From Methanolacinia paynteri (lineage in GTDB: Archaea; Halobacteriota; Methanomicrobia; Methanomicrobiales; Methanomicrobiaceae): 41,430 nt of DNA. The notes under the pieces are model-generated. The model was not told the origin of the DNA and ran no database searches. It saw nothing but the letters and a program-made list of their open reading frames with translations. Below, in pieces: positions 14,368-23,783 of the stretch. Location: assembly GCF_000784355.1 (NCBI RefSeq), contig NZ_KN360934.1:105014-146443 (forward strand), given 5' to 3'. The position numbers were made by a program, and so were the translations under genes. How positions within the stretch are numbered: position 1 is the first letter of the stretch; each line of letters starts with the position of its first letter.

Positions 14368-17300
14368 CTAACTTTCTAATTTTTTCAGGAGTTTCATTGC
14401 AAATGTCCTGATATTGGGGTCTTCCGTGTCTGCAACAGCTTGTTCCAGGTACGGAACCACAGTTTTTCCTCTTTCAAGAAGGGCGTTTTCGGCTCTTATT
14501 CGTATTGGTGCACTGTTGTCTCCAAGGGCAAGAATAAGCGGCTGTACAGATGCATCCCCCCCGATTCTTTCTATCATCTCAAGCGCACTTGCCCTGAATT
14601 CGGGATCTTTGTCATTTTGTAGTTCTGCAAGGACTTCAATGGCCTGTTCGCCGATCCTTTCTATCTCGTCCCAGTTGTCTCTTGCTGCGAGGTAAAAGAT
14701 GATGTCCCTCTCGGTCTCCGGCACCCATGAGAGTGCTTCAAGTGCATGGGCGATATGCGACCTGTTGTGAGTTCCGGAACTCATGGCATCAAGCAGATAT
14801 GGTATTGCTTCGTTGCCTGAATTTTTAAGCGAATCCGACGCTTTTTTGCACATGAAATGATCCTTTGAATCCAGGACGGTGATCAGGGTGTTAATAGCTT
14901 TTGGATCCTTGAAGTAGCCAAGTGAAATTATTGCGGCGTTTTTAACCCTTGAGTCTTCATCGTTATTTACAGTATATATGAGAGCTTCCAGTCCCTGCTG
15001 ATCTCCGATAAAGCCCAGGGATTCTGCCGCCACCATCCTTACCACAGGATCTTTCTCCTCGTATAATACCTCGCAAAGTGCCGTGATGGTACGTTTTTCC
15101 GGTATTTTTGCGAGATTTTGTGCCAGTATGATCTTGACCGAGGGTCTGCCTGCTTTCAGTTCCCTGATCATGCTTTTTACCGCGGGATCTCCCATGCCTG
15201 TCAGTATTTCGGCAACAAGATTCTGGAATTCCGGGTTTTTATCATCTATCGAATTGATAAGCGGCTTTATCGCTTTATCTCCAAGCATGGATATCTTTTC
15301 GACTGCTCCCATCTGGACCATTACATCGCCTGATTTGAGTTCACTGATGAGTTTATTGATATCGTCACCGGCTTTTCCGGGTGCAGTTCCGGCAGGAGTC
15401 TTTACCGTAGCAGTTACTGCCTCTCCGCCAAGGAGTTCCAGTGCCTTGTTTCTGACGTTTTCGTTACTGTCTGCCGTAAATTCTGCAAGGACTTCTCTGG
15501 CTCTCAGATCCTCTATACCGGCAAGAACAACGATAATTCCGTTCTTTTCGATTACATTTCCCTGCACCCGCAATCGCCGGGCTTCATCCATCAGGGCGTT
15601 AAACATCTGATCGCTCATGTTGCGCAATGTAACAACGGCAGTACTCCTGACATCATACTCGCTGTCGTTGAGCATCCTTACGGCAAGTGATATCGCAAGT
15701 GGGTCGGCAATCTTTCCAAGGGATTCGAGTGCGGTGATTCTTGCGTCCAGATCGCTGCTTTCGAGAGACTTTTTGATATAGGGCAGGGAACTGTTTCCCA
15801 TCTTCGATACTGCCGATGCAGCTTCCTTTCGAAGCTCCCGGTTGGGATCGGAGAAGCACCTGATAAGAGATGGTATCGATTTGGGCTCCTGTATCAGTCC
15901 CAGGGAATGAGCGGAGGCCATGCGGACATTCAGGTTTTTGTCTGCGAGAGTTTTTGCAATGTAGGGGGCGGCTTTGGTGCTTTTCAGGTCCCCGAGAGAC
16001 TCGATGGCAGCGACCCTGACATTGTCTTTTTTATCGAGCAGAAGATAGAGAAGACAGTCAGTTGTTATGATACCGCTCTGTTTCAGGTTTTCAATCGCTG
16101 CCGACCTGACGACTTCGTTTTTATCGGAGAGGGCTTTTGCAAGTTTGATCTTTCTCTCTCCTTCAATACCGCAGGCCTGAAGTTTCCTCATCCAGCCTTC
16201 CTCGGCTTTGGTATCCTTCGGGGCCATGGAAGCTTTCTGCCTCTTAAGCTGCTCTTCGAGGGACTCGTCTTTGCTTTCTTTTTCTTCCTTATGCGGAGTT
16301 TTTTTCTTTTCAGCGCTTAAAGAGTCTTTTTCCTTAATCCTTGAAGCAGCTTCAATTGCAGCTTTTTTCAGCACGGGATCGCTGCTTTTCATCGCATCGT
16401 TTATTGCAGCATATCCTATGCTCCCCATTGCCCTCAGAACCTCTGTGCACTTTATCCTGATCGCGGGGTTCTGGTTGCAGAGTCCGGTTACCAGGGTCGG
16501 GACGGCGTTTTCACGCATCTGGACGAGGTCTGCCCATCTCTCTTTTACCATCAGGAACCTGGCTTTTTCATTATTGTTGGCCGGCTTCCACCCGCTTTTT
16601 TCAAGGGACCATGAAGCCTCGACTCTTACTGAAGGGTCTTCATCATCCAGGGCTTTCACAAGATACGGCAGAAGTCTCGGGTCTTTGATCTCTCCTATAG
16701 CTTCTATTGCCGCATGCCTGACTCCTGCATCACTGTCATTTGCAAGAACAGTAAGAGGCTTTGCCGCATCATCGGAGTTGATCTTTTTAAGAGTCTGGGC
16801 GACTTTCTTTCTGGCTTTCGGATCGGGATTCTTCAGGTCCGCCGAAAGCACGATAACCCCGTCTTTTCCGGTCTTTGAGAGCTTTTCATAGTCCTCGAGA
16901 CCATAAAAGAACAATGCGGCCTGCCTGTTGTTTGCAGGCACCCATTTCATATTGGAGAGCGAGAGTGCAGCCTGCCTGCTGACTTCCTGGTTCTTGTCTA
17001 AAAGAGCCTGGACAAGGAGTTGTGTAATCTCATTGCCAAGGTAATCCAGATATCCCAGTGCAAGGGCGGCACCGCGCCTTGATTTGTAATTATCACTCTC
17101 TAATGCTTCTTTGAGCGGGTTGATCGCCTTTTCCCCGTTTTGCCCTATGGCGCGTGCGGCTCCGTCGCGGACTCTTTCCTTGCCTGTTACAAGCAGTTTC
17201 ATGAGGGTAGGGATTGCTGGCTCTCCGTATGTACCGAGAATCTCGGCTGCACCGGTTCGGATTAAGGCATTGTCATCATTTAATGCCTTCAGCAGGTGGA

Positions 17301-17451
17301 CGATGGCGGGCTTTCCTGCCCCGCTCAGCCGGATTGCCGCCTCCTGTCTTTTTTCCCAGTCTTTTGATCCAAGGGCCCGGATAGATCTTTCGATCTCCGT
17401 TTCCTTTGCAGATTCATCTTCTTCCCTGTCCTTACGATCAAAAAGTGCCAT
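14368..17451 (-). CDS. Giant HEAT-repeat (PBS-lyase type) protein
   Basis: 1027 residues. Dozens of repeats of about 31 residues with the pattern D-x-x-V-R-x-x-A-A-x-x-L-G are seen, for example DSDAGVRHAAIEAIGEIKDP and DKNLNVRMASAHSLGLIQEP. They group into three arrays, roughly 20-370, 430-690 and 705-1020. A charged, lysine/glutamate-rich linker (about 378-425) and a short TVKTPAGTAPGKAG linker (about 690-703) separate them. No catalytic domain or signal peptide is present, so it is a cytosolic scaffold or protein-binding solenoid. The ATG at 17451 opens MALFDRKDREEDES; a TATA box CATTATATAC (minus, about 17490-17499) precedes it. It stands alone, convergent with the methyltransferase-like gene; partners unknown. 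Confidence 0.9.
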   Translation of the reverse strand: MALFDRKDREEDESAKETEIERSIRALGSKDWEKRQEAAIRLSGAGKPAIVHLLKALNDDNALIRTGAAEILGTYGEPAIPTLMKLLVTGKERVRDGAARAIGQNGEKAINPLKEALESDNYKSRRGAALALGYLDYLGNEITQLLVQALLDKNQEVSRQAALSLSNMKWVPANNRQAALFFYGLEDYEKLSKTGKDGVIVLSADLKNPDPKARKKVAQTLKKINSDDAAKPLTVLANDSDAGVRHAAIEAIGEIKDPRLLPYLVKALDDEDPSVRVEASWSLEKSGWKPANNNEKARFLMVKERWADLVQMRENAVPTLVTGLCNQNPAIRIKCTEVLRAMGSIGYAAINDAMKSSDPVLKKAAIEAASRIKEKDSLSAEKKKTPHKEEKESKDESLEEQLKRQKASMAPKDTKAEEGWMRKLQACGIEGERKIKLAKALSDKNEVVRSAAIENLKQSGIITTDCLLYLLLDKKDNVRVAAIESLGDLKSTKAAPYIAKTLADKNLNVRMASAHSLGLIQEPKSIPSLIRCFSDPNRELRKEAASAVSKMGNSSLPYIKKSLESSDLDARITALESLGKIADPLAISLAVRMLNDSEYDVRSTAVVTLRNMSDQMFNALMDEARRLRVQGNVIEKNGIIVVLAGIEDLRAREVLAEFTADSNENVRNKALELLGGEAVTATVKTPAGTAPGKAGDDINKLISELKSGDVMVQMGAVEKISMLGDKAIKPLINSIDDKNPEFQNLVAEILTGMGDPAVKSMIRELKAGRPSVKIILAQNLAKIPEKRTITALCEVLYEEKDPVVRMVAAESLGFIGDQQGLEALIYTVNNDEDSRVKNAAIISLGYFKDPKAINTLITVLDSKDHFMCKKASDSLKNSGNEAIPYLLDAMSSGTHNRSHIAHALEALSWVPETERDIIFYLAARDNWDEIERIGEQAIEVLAELQNDKDPEFRASALEMIERIGGDASVQPLILALGDNSAPIRIRAENALLERGKTVVPYLEQAVADTEDPNIRTFAMKLLKKLES

Positions 17452-17611
17452 AGGATTGTTGAAACTCCGCTCAGGTTATAGAAATGTTGTATATAATGAT
17501 CTGAATTTCCTTTAATATTAAATTGGTCTTTGGATCCGATTGCGTTTGTATTATATTTTATTTCGTATAACAGGGTAAGCAGGAAAGTTTTTTTCATTCA
17601 ACGGTGTGTTC

Positions 17612-20179
17612 ATGGGAGAGAAGAAAATACCCGAACTTTTAGCCCCTGCAGGATCCTTTGAATCGCTTAAGGCAGCGGTCTCTGCCGGAGCCGATGCCGT
17701 ATACCTTGGGGGAAGAAAATTCGGGGCCAGAAATCTTGCTTCCAATTTTACAGGTGAGGAGCTGAAGGATGCTGTCGATTACTGTCACTCCCGGAATGTC
17801 AGGGTATATGTTACGCATAACATACTTGTCCATGATGATGAGATCGCCGATTCTATAAACGAGCTGCACTTCCTCTTCAGTATCGGTGTGGATGCTGTTC
17901 TCCTCCAGGACTTCGGAATATTGCATGAAGCTTCGAAAATTCTCCCTGATCTCGAACTGCATGCCTCGACACAGATGACCATCCACAACCCTGAAGGTGT
18001 CCTGTGGGCCGAAGCGAATGGAGTTTCAAGGGTGGTCCTCTCCCGTGAGATGAGCCTGGAAGATATCTCAGCAGTCAGAAATTTTAAGGGAACGGAAAAG
18101 ACCGGTCTTGAGGTATTCGTTCACGGGGCGCTCTGCTGTTCGTACTCGGGGCAATGCCTGCTTTCGTCTATGATCGGAGGGAGGAGCGGAAACAGGGGCC
18201 TGTGCGCCCAGCCATGCAGAAAGGAGTACGGGATCTTGTCCCTGGAATTCGACGGATGTGGAAATCCCGCCATAAAGAAGAAAAATGGATCGTGCTACAT
18301 GATGTCTCCCGCAGATCTCTGCGCATACCGGAATCTCGATTCACTCGCTGTATCCGGAGTGGATTCGCTGAAGATCGAAGGAAGGATGAAGTCGCCGGAG
18401 TATGTTGCGATTGTAGTTTCGGTCTACCGGAGGGCTCTCGATCTGATTGCAAAAGGCGGCTGGTCTTCGTCCGATGAGGATGAGACATTGCTCCTCCTTG
18501 CGTTCAACAGAAATTTTACCGGTGGATACATCTCCGGAGAGTCGGGGGTGTCGATAATGTCCATCGACCGTCCCGGGAACAGGGGGGTATATGCCGGCAG
18601 GGTTATCGGTTATGATCGTGGTAAAAAGAAAGTCACCGTTAGGGCGGACGAACGCATCGTCCCTGAGGCCGGGGACGGGATTTTAATCCGTCAGCCCGGA
18701 ACACAGGATGATTTCGGCCTTACAATACCCGGGAATGCAGAAAAAAAAGGCCGCGAGATATCTTTCCATGTTAAGAACCCGGCAGTCCCCGGCAGCAGTG
18801 CTTATATAACCAAAAGCGTTCTGCTTTCGAAGATGGCAAAAGAAATCTCGTCTTCGCCCGGGGGTGTCGCAAAAAAGATCCCTGTTCGTTTAAGAATCTA
18901 TTTTGACGGAAAAGTGCCGGTCGCATCGGCCGTATTCCCGTCACTTCACGGAGAACTCTCGTATGAGACAAGAGCCGGATTTGAGATGCAGGATGCGAAG
19001 AGCAGGCCGGTTGAACCTGATGACCTGAGGAATATATTCTGTAAGACAGGAAACCTGCAGTTTGAAGTGGCTGATTACAAATCCGATTACCCGGGAGGAC
19101 TATTTGCTCCGGTCTCCCTGCTGAACGAATTCAGACGGGATCTTTTTGATGGGATTGAAAAGAGGTTGATAGATGTCTGCCTGCCTTCGGATGACAAAAT
19201 TGCCGGGTCGGCAGAAGGAAGAGATCTTTTCTTATCTACACTAACGAACAGGAAAGCTGTCATGCCACCCCGGCAGGCCGGTCGCACTATTTCCGTTTAT
19301 GTCTCCTCCCTTGCCAGTGCGAAGACAGCACTTGATGCAGGGTGCACCAGGGTTTATTATGAGATGAAGACTGTTCCCGGGATTGACAGCAGTGTCTATG
19401 CCCGCGAATTTGAGGAAGGAATCTCTGCCGCATCGGAGTACGGAGCGGATTTCGTATGGAAATGGCCGCGTATAACCGACAGGTCATTTTTCAGGACTGC
19501 CGAAGAGATCCTTGAGTCGTTGGGAGATTCAAAGCCGGACGGCATAATGGTCGAAAATGTCGGCGACGGCGTTGCGGCGATGCGGATTGCTAAGGATATT
19601 CCCCTCTACGGCGGCCAGGGGCTTAACATATTCAACCATCTTGCAGTCGGAATGTTCTCCGGGGATTACCGCCTCCTTACGCTTTCGTGCGAACTCAACA
19701 GGTCCCAGCTGAAGAGGCTGTGCGGGCTATCAGGCGCGAATATTTCGTCACGCCCTTTGCTGGAGTATGTCGTCTTCGGTCCATCAGAGATACTGATATC
19801 GGAGAACAACCTGCCTGCCGCATCAGTGGGGAATAATTATTCGCCCTCGGAAGAATACGGGATAGCAGACAATACGGGACGAATCTTTCCTGTACAGGTT
19901 GATGCATACGGGCGGACACACGTATACAACTCTGCGGTGACCTGCCTGATCGACAGTCTGCCGGAGATCTTCGCCACAGGTGTTGACGGGATATCGCTTG
20001 ATTTGAGACTTAATTCACCAGAGTTCGCCGGTAAGATCACGGGACTCTACGTGAAGGCTGCCACGTTGTCACTCGATGCCGGAAAGAAATCATCAGGGTC
20101 TTTGAATCTGCTGAAAAAAGAGATAACGTCTTTGTATCGCGGAGAAATTACCGCCGGACATTTTAACAGGGGAGTCTGA
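17612..20179 (+). CDS. Peptidase U32 family protein (RlhA/YhbU-like, long form with DUF3656)
   Basis: 855 residues. The N-terminal 300 residues are a U32 domain: ELLAPAGSFESLKAAVSAGADAVYLGG at the start, LHASTQMTIHN, EVFVHGALCCSYSGQCLLSS and RSGNRGLCAQPCRKEY, which carry the four conserved cysteines that in relatives bind an iron-sulfur cluster, and SLKIEGRMKSPEYV. The middle (about 390-520) resembles the DUF3656 region, and the C-terminus has a second barrel-like part. Family members are better known as tRNA or rRNA hydroxylation/modification enzymes (RlhA, TrhP) than proteases; that role is inferred here. The ATG at 17612, five bases after GGTG, is preferred over a GTG at 17606. It is divergent from the HEAT gene. 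Confidence 0.9.
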   Translation: MGEKKIPELLAPAGSFESLKAAVSAGADAVYLGGRKFGARNLASNFTGEELKDAVDYCHSRNVRVYVTHNILVHDDEIADSINELHFLFSIGVDAVLLQDFGILHEASKILPDLELHASTQMTIHNPEGVLWAEANGVSRVVLSREMSLEDISAVRNFKGTEKTGLEVFVHGALCCSYSGQCLLSSMIGGRSGNRGLCAQPCRKEYGILSLEFDGCGNPAIKKKNGSCYMMSPADLCAYRNLDSLAVSGVDSLKIEGRMKSPEYVAIVVSVYRRALDLIAKGGWSSSDEDETLLLLAFNRNFTGGYISGESGVSIMSIDRPGNRGVYAGRVIGYDRGKKKVTVRADERIVPEAGDGILIRQPGTQDDFGLTIPGNAEKKGREISFHVKNPAVPGSSAYITKSVLLSKMAKEISSSPGGVAKKIPVRLRIYFDGKVPVASAVFPSLHGELSYETRAGFEMQDAKSRPVEPDDLRNIFCKTGNLQFEVADYKSDYPGGLFAPVSLLNEFRRDLFDGIEKRLIDVCLPSDDKIAGSAEGRDLFLSTLTNRKAVMPPRQAGRTISVYVSSLASAKTALDAGCTRVYYEMKTVPGIDSSVYAREFEEGISAASEYGADFVWKWPRITDRSFFRTAEEILESLGDSKPDGIMVENVGDGVAAMRIAKDIPLYGGQGLNIFNHLAVGMFSGDYRLLTLSCELNRSQLKRLCGLSGANISSRPLLEYVVFGPSEILISENNLPAASVGNNYSPSEEYGIADNTGRIFPVQVDAYGRTHVYNSAVTCLIDSLPEIFATGVDGISLDLRLNSPEFAGKITGLYVKAATLSLDAGKKSSGSLNLLKKEITSLYRGEITAGHFNRGV

Positions 20180-20914
20180 TCAGATCTTTTTCAGATCGGA
20201 GATTCTCCATTCGTTCGAGTATACCGTGAACCTTTCGTCCCTTGCGAAGCATATGAGAGTGATGCCGGTCATTCTCGCTGTTTGGATTCCCCCCGTAGTT
20301 GATGCCGCTTTTGAAATTATTATGGGAATTCCTGCATTCGCACATTTTGAAACCATACCCGACGGCTGTCTGCCGGTGCACCCTACATAGCATTCGGAGA
20401 GGTCAATTCCGTTTAGCACCGCAAAACCGATGATCTTGTCGATGGTATTGTGCCGCCCGATATCCGACATCTTCGCAAGCACATCTCCGTCTTTGAAAAG
20501 GACGGAGCAGTGCATGCCGCCAGTCTGTCTCCATTCCTCGGATACGATCATGTGGCTGATCCTGAATATCATCTCTCCTGATATTCTTATGTCGGATTCG
20601 ACTTTTTTTGGGGCCTTTACAACATCGGCGCTTCCTGAAGTGGAGCACTCGATCGTGATCTCGCCCGGGTCTGCACCGTAGACATATACCCTGTTCCCCC
20701 TGATCTCTACCTTATCCACATAACCGGAAAGACCCTCCGAGATCACGTAACCAGCCCCCAGTTCGGCGATGTTGTCCGTATTTGCAACCTGGGTGGTGAT
20801 GTATGCGTCGTTAAGAAATATCTCCACTCTTTCTTCAGGAGCGATGCAGTCAGATATTTTTGAAATATTCTTTCCTGTAACCTTCAGGGCATCGATTGTG
20901 TCGAGTTCCATCAT
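20180..20914 (-). CDS. fdhD: Formate dehydrogenase accessory sulfurtransferase FdhD
   Basis: 244 residues. FdhD moves sulfur from a desulfurase to the molybdenum or tungsten cofactor of formate dehydrogenase. Diagnostic blocks: EERVEIFLND, TDNIAELGAGYVISEG, DIGRHNTIDKIIGFAVLNG (151-169), CTGRQPSGMVSKCANAGIPIIISKAA (179-204) and GITLICFARDERFTVYS. The usual loop CGxCG is reduced to a single Cys90 (TIECSTSGS), so one of the two loop cysteines known in E. coli is missing. The ATG overlaps the stop of the upstream 103-residue gene as ATGA. No formate dehydrogenase gene is in the window. It converges on the U32 gene, whose stop is adjacent. Confidence 0.92.
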   Translation of the reverse strand: MMELDTIDALKVTGKNISKISDCIAPEERVEIFLNDAYITTQVANTDNIAELGAGYVISEGLSGYVDKVEIRGNRVYVYGADPGEITIECSTSGSADVVKAPKKVESDIRISGEMIFRISHMIVSEEWRQTGGMHCSVLFKDGDVLAKMSDIGRHNTIDKIIGFAVLNGIDLSECYVGCTGRQPSGMVSKCANAGIPIIISKAASTTGGIQTARMTGITLICFARDERFTVYSNEWRISDLKKI

Positions 20915-21222
20915 TTTTTCCCGGCCTCCGGTACAAGCTTCCCCTGCTCCCTGATCTTTTCGAACTCCTCGTCTGATCCTTTTGTCTTAAGCAGCATCGT
21001 ACCGAAGCAGGGTTTTTTGAAATAAAAGAGGATTTCCTTTTTCTTTTTCAGGAATCCCACATACAGCGGGGCTTCGCCAAGGATATTAACTCCTTTGATG
21101 GTGTAATGCTCGGGCATTTCATAGACCTCAGATGATTTCTTGAAAATATATTCTACGGCATCTTCGGCTTTTATCTCGGGATCGATGATATCCGGACAGA
21201 GTTTATTGACGCATCGGTTCAT
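20911..21222 (-). CDS. Small protein of unknown function coupled to fdhD
   Basis: 103 residues, not recognised. The N-terminus has two cysteines (MNRCVNKLCPDIID); the middle, HYTIKGVNILGEAPLYVGFLKKKKEILFYFKKPCFGTMLLKT, alternates strands with a basic patch; the end is charged. No membrane segment. The ATG at 21222 is about 30 bases downstream of a TATA-like GCATTTTATTTC on the minus strand (about 21246-21258), suggesting a leaderless transcript, and the stop overlaps the fdhD start. Tight coupling to fdhD hints at a role in formate dehydrogenase or molybdopterin maturation, an inference only. Confidence 0.72.
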   Translation of the reverse strand: MNRCVNKLCPDIIDPEIKAEDAVEYIFKKSSEVYEMPEHYTIKGVNILGEAPLYVGFLKKKKEILFYFKKPCFGTMLLKTKGSDEEFEKIREQGKLVPEAGKK

Positions 21223-21286
21223 TTGATAAACAAATCATGCGATCGGAGAAATAAAATGCTTTTTGGATTGAACAAAACCGCCAGTG

Positions 21287-21320
21287 ATATTAATAGATAT
21301 AAAAGCCAACTTTTCTCGCA
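21287..21320 (+). promoter_or_regulatory. dapL promoter
   Basis: ATATTAATAGATATAAAA at 21287-21304 is a strong TATA region ending 16 bases before the ATG at 21321, so the transcript is predicted to have little or no leader. Confidence 0.55.
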
Positions 21321-22469
21321 ATGTACGCAAAACGTCTTGATAATCTCCCCCCGTATCTGTTTGCACAAATAGATAAGCTGAAGGCTGAAAAGAGAGCAGA
21401 AGGCGTGGATATCATAGATCTCGGTGTCGGCGACCCTGACCTCCCTACACCGCCTCATATTGTCGAGGCTCTCTGCGAAGCGGCAAGGGACCCGGCCACT
21501 CACCATTACCCGGATTATACCGGGATGATCCAGTACCGCGAGGCCGTTGCCTCCTGGTATAAGTCCAGGTTTAACGTCGACCTCGACCCCAAAACCGAGG
21601 TGCTTGCACTTATAGGATCGAAGGAGGGCATCGCCCATGTGCCCGAGGCATTCGTCAATCCCGGCGAATATGTCCTGGTACCGGACCCGGGATATCCGGT
21701 ATACAAGACATCCACCCTCTTCGCAGAGGGAAAGGTCTGGGAGATGCCGCTCTCCGAGGAGAACAAGTTCCTCCCCGATCTCGATGCAATACCTGCGGAT
21801 GTCCTGAAAAACGCATCTCTAATGTTTATCGGTTACCCCAACAACCCGACGGCTGCTATCGCACCGATGTCGTTCTTCAACGAGGCCGTCGAGTTCGCCA
21901 GGGAGAACGGGATCGTAGTAGTCCATGACAACGCCTACTCGGAGATAACATTCGACGGGTACAAGGCCCCCTCCTTCCTCCAGGCCGACGGTGCGAAAGA
22001 GGTCGGAATGGAGATGCATTCGCTCTCCAAGACCTACAATATGACCGGCTGGAGGCTCGGTATGGCTGCGGGCGGTGAAGAATTCATCTCCGGCCTCGGA
22101 AGAGTAAAGACGAATATCGATTCGGGTGCCTTCGATGCAATCCAGAGGGCGGGAATCACTGCACTTACTTCTTCGCAGCAGAGCGTGGCCGATGCCTGTA
22201 AGGTATATCAGGAAAGACGCGATATTTTAATAACAGGACTAAAGGGTCTCGGGTTTGATGTCGCTGCGCCCAAAGCTACCTTTTATGTCTGGATGAAAGT
22301 TCCCGACTCCATGAGCTTCGCCCGTAAGATGCTCGATGAAGCGGGAATTGTCGTTACTCCGGGCACAGGATTCGGAAGGAACGGCGAGGGTTACGTGAGA
22401 TTCGCCATAACCCGTGACACAAACAGAATAAGCGAGGCCCTGGAAAGAATGAGGAGGATTGACTTTTGA
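21321..22469 (+). CDS. dapL: LL-diaminopimelate aminotransferase
   Basis: 382 residues, class I/II PLP aminotransferase. It makes LL-diaminopimelate directly from tetrahydrodipicolinate and glutamate, the short route used by many methanogens. [29 protein letters not shown] and the PLP-lysine motif [14 protein letters not shown] (Lys237) are present, and RFAIT near the C-terminus carries the carboxylate-binding Arg. It resembles the DapL subgroup rather than a plain aspartate aminotransferase; the link to lysA, whose TTG start overlaps its stop, supports this strongly. Confidence 0.9.
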   Translation: MYAKRLDNLPPYLFAQIDKLKAEKRAEGVDIIDLGVGDPDLPTPPHIVEALCEAARDPATHHYPDYTGMIQYREAVASWYKSRFNVDLDPKTEVLALIGSKEGIAHVPEAFVNPGEYVLVPDPGYPVYKTSTLFAEGKVWEMPLSEENKFLPDLDAIPADVLKNASLMFIGYPNNPTAAIAPMSFFNEAVEFARENGIVVVHDNAYSEITFDGYKAPSFLQADGAKEVGMEMHSLSKTYNMTGWRLGMAAGGEEFISGLGRVKTNIDSGAFDAIQRAGITALTSSQQSVADACKVYQERRDILITGLKGLGFDVAAPKATFYVWMKVPDSMSFARKMLDEAGIVVTPGTGFGRNGEGYVRFAITRDTNRISEALERMRRIDF

Positions 22470-23761
22470 AGCTGCCTGATCACTTAAGCATAAGAAACGG
22501 ACACCTGTATATTGGACAACACGATACTGTGGACCTTGCCGAACAGTACGGCACTCCCTGTTATGTATCGGATGAAGAGCGTATTAGACAGAATTTTCTC
22601 CGCTACAACAGTGCATTGAGAGAGTATTACAACGATGTCCAGCTTCTCTATGCAGCAAAGGCGAACGGAAATCTCTCCGTCATGAGGGTTCTCGCGAAGA
22701 TGGGTGCAGGTGCGGATGTATTTTCATCCGGAGAGCTGCACCTTGCACTCCTTGCGGGGATGCCCCCTGAAAAACTCCTCTTCAACGGGAGTTCGAAGAC
22801 AACAGAGGATCTTGAACTTGCCGTGGACAAAGGCGTTCGTGTGTCGCTCGACTCTTTCGATGAACTGAGGCAGCTCTCGGAGGTTGCAAAGAGAAAAGGA
22901 AAGGAGGTCGAAGTTTCGTTCAGGATCAATCCCGCACTCGAGGTTCCGACCCATCCCAAGATCGCAACCGGCCTTGCGACGAGCAAATTCGGGATTCCTG
23001 CAGGCCAGATCCTTGACGCATACAAGGCGGCCATGGAAGCCGATAACGTGACGCCTGTCGGAATGCACTGCCATATCGGTTCTCAGATCCTTGATGTGGC
23101 GCCGTTCGGAAAGGCCGCCGAGGTTATGGTCGATCTTGCGGGAAAGATAACAGATCTCGGTGTTCGTCTTGCATTCATAGACATAGGCGGCGGGCTCGGC
23201 ATTCCTTATAACCGGGAGACCGACAAGATGCCCACGCCTGAAGAATATGCAAAGGCAGTGATGCCTGTATTCCTCAAAGGAATTGAAAAGCTCGGGATTA
23301 AGGCCCAGCTATGGGTGGAGCCGGGCAGGTACCTTGTCGGTGATTCCACGATACTTCTTACGAAGGTTAACTCCGTCAAAAAGGCGCACAAGAACTTTGT
23401 CAATGTTGATGCCGGATTCAATCTCCTTATCAGGCCTGCAATGTACGATGCATATCATGAAGTCGTTGTTGCAAACAGGGCTGATGAGGCTCCTGTCGAG
23501 ACGTATACGGTTACAGGCCCCATATGCGAGACCGGAGACATTCTTGCAGCGGACAGGAAGCTTCCTGTGGTAGCTGACAGCGATATCATGGCAGTCCTTG
23601 ATGCCGGTGCTTACGGCTATTCGATGGCTTCGCAGTATAACAGCCGTCCCAGGTGCATGGAGGTTATGGTGAAGGGAGAAAAGTCGGCACCCATGCGCAG
23701 GAGAGAGAGCATAATCGATATCATCAATACGATGCAGAAGCTCCCCTGGCACGAAGAGTAG
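22466..23761 (+). CDS. lysA: Diaminopimelate decarboxylase
   Basis: 431 residues, fold type III PLP enzyme, converting meso-diaminopimelate to lysine. [13 protein letters not shown] holds the PLP Lys65; [31 protein letters not shown] and [11 protein letters not shown] are the other signatures, the last with the catalytic Cys. The TTG at 22466 overlaps the dapL stop and is preceded by GAGGAGG (22451-22457) eight bases away. An epimerase (dapF) needed between DapL and LysA is not in the window. Confidence 0.96.
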   Translation: MKLPDHLSIRNGHLYIGQHDTVDLAEQYGTPCYVSDEERIRQNFLRYNSALREYYNDVQLLYAAKANGNLSVMRVLAKMGAGADVFSSGELHLALLAGMPPEKLLFNGSSKTTEDLELAVDKGVRVSLDSFDELRQLSEVAKRKGKEVEVSFRINPALEVPTHPKIATGLATSKFGIPAGQILDAYKAAMEADNVTPVGMHCHIGSQILDVAPFGKAAEVMVDLAGKITDLGVRLAFIDIGGGLGIPYNRETDKMPTPEEYAKAVMPVFLKGIEKLGIKAQLWVEPGRYLVGDSTILLTKVNSVKKAHKNFVNVDAGFNLLIRPAMYDAYHEVVVANRADEAPVETYTVTGPICETGDILAADRKLPVVADSDIMAVLDAGAYGYSMASQYNSRPRCMEVMVKGEKSAPMRRRESIIDIINTMQKLPWHEE

Positions 23762-23783
23762 GGGTTACAGGGGTTAAAGTCAG

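Noticed and set aside
15083..16891. Several plus-strand open frames opposite the HEAT-repeat gene
   Set aside because: They mirror the repetitive minus-strand gene and give Ser/Ala/Phe-rich low-complexity products typical of shadows.
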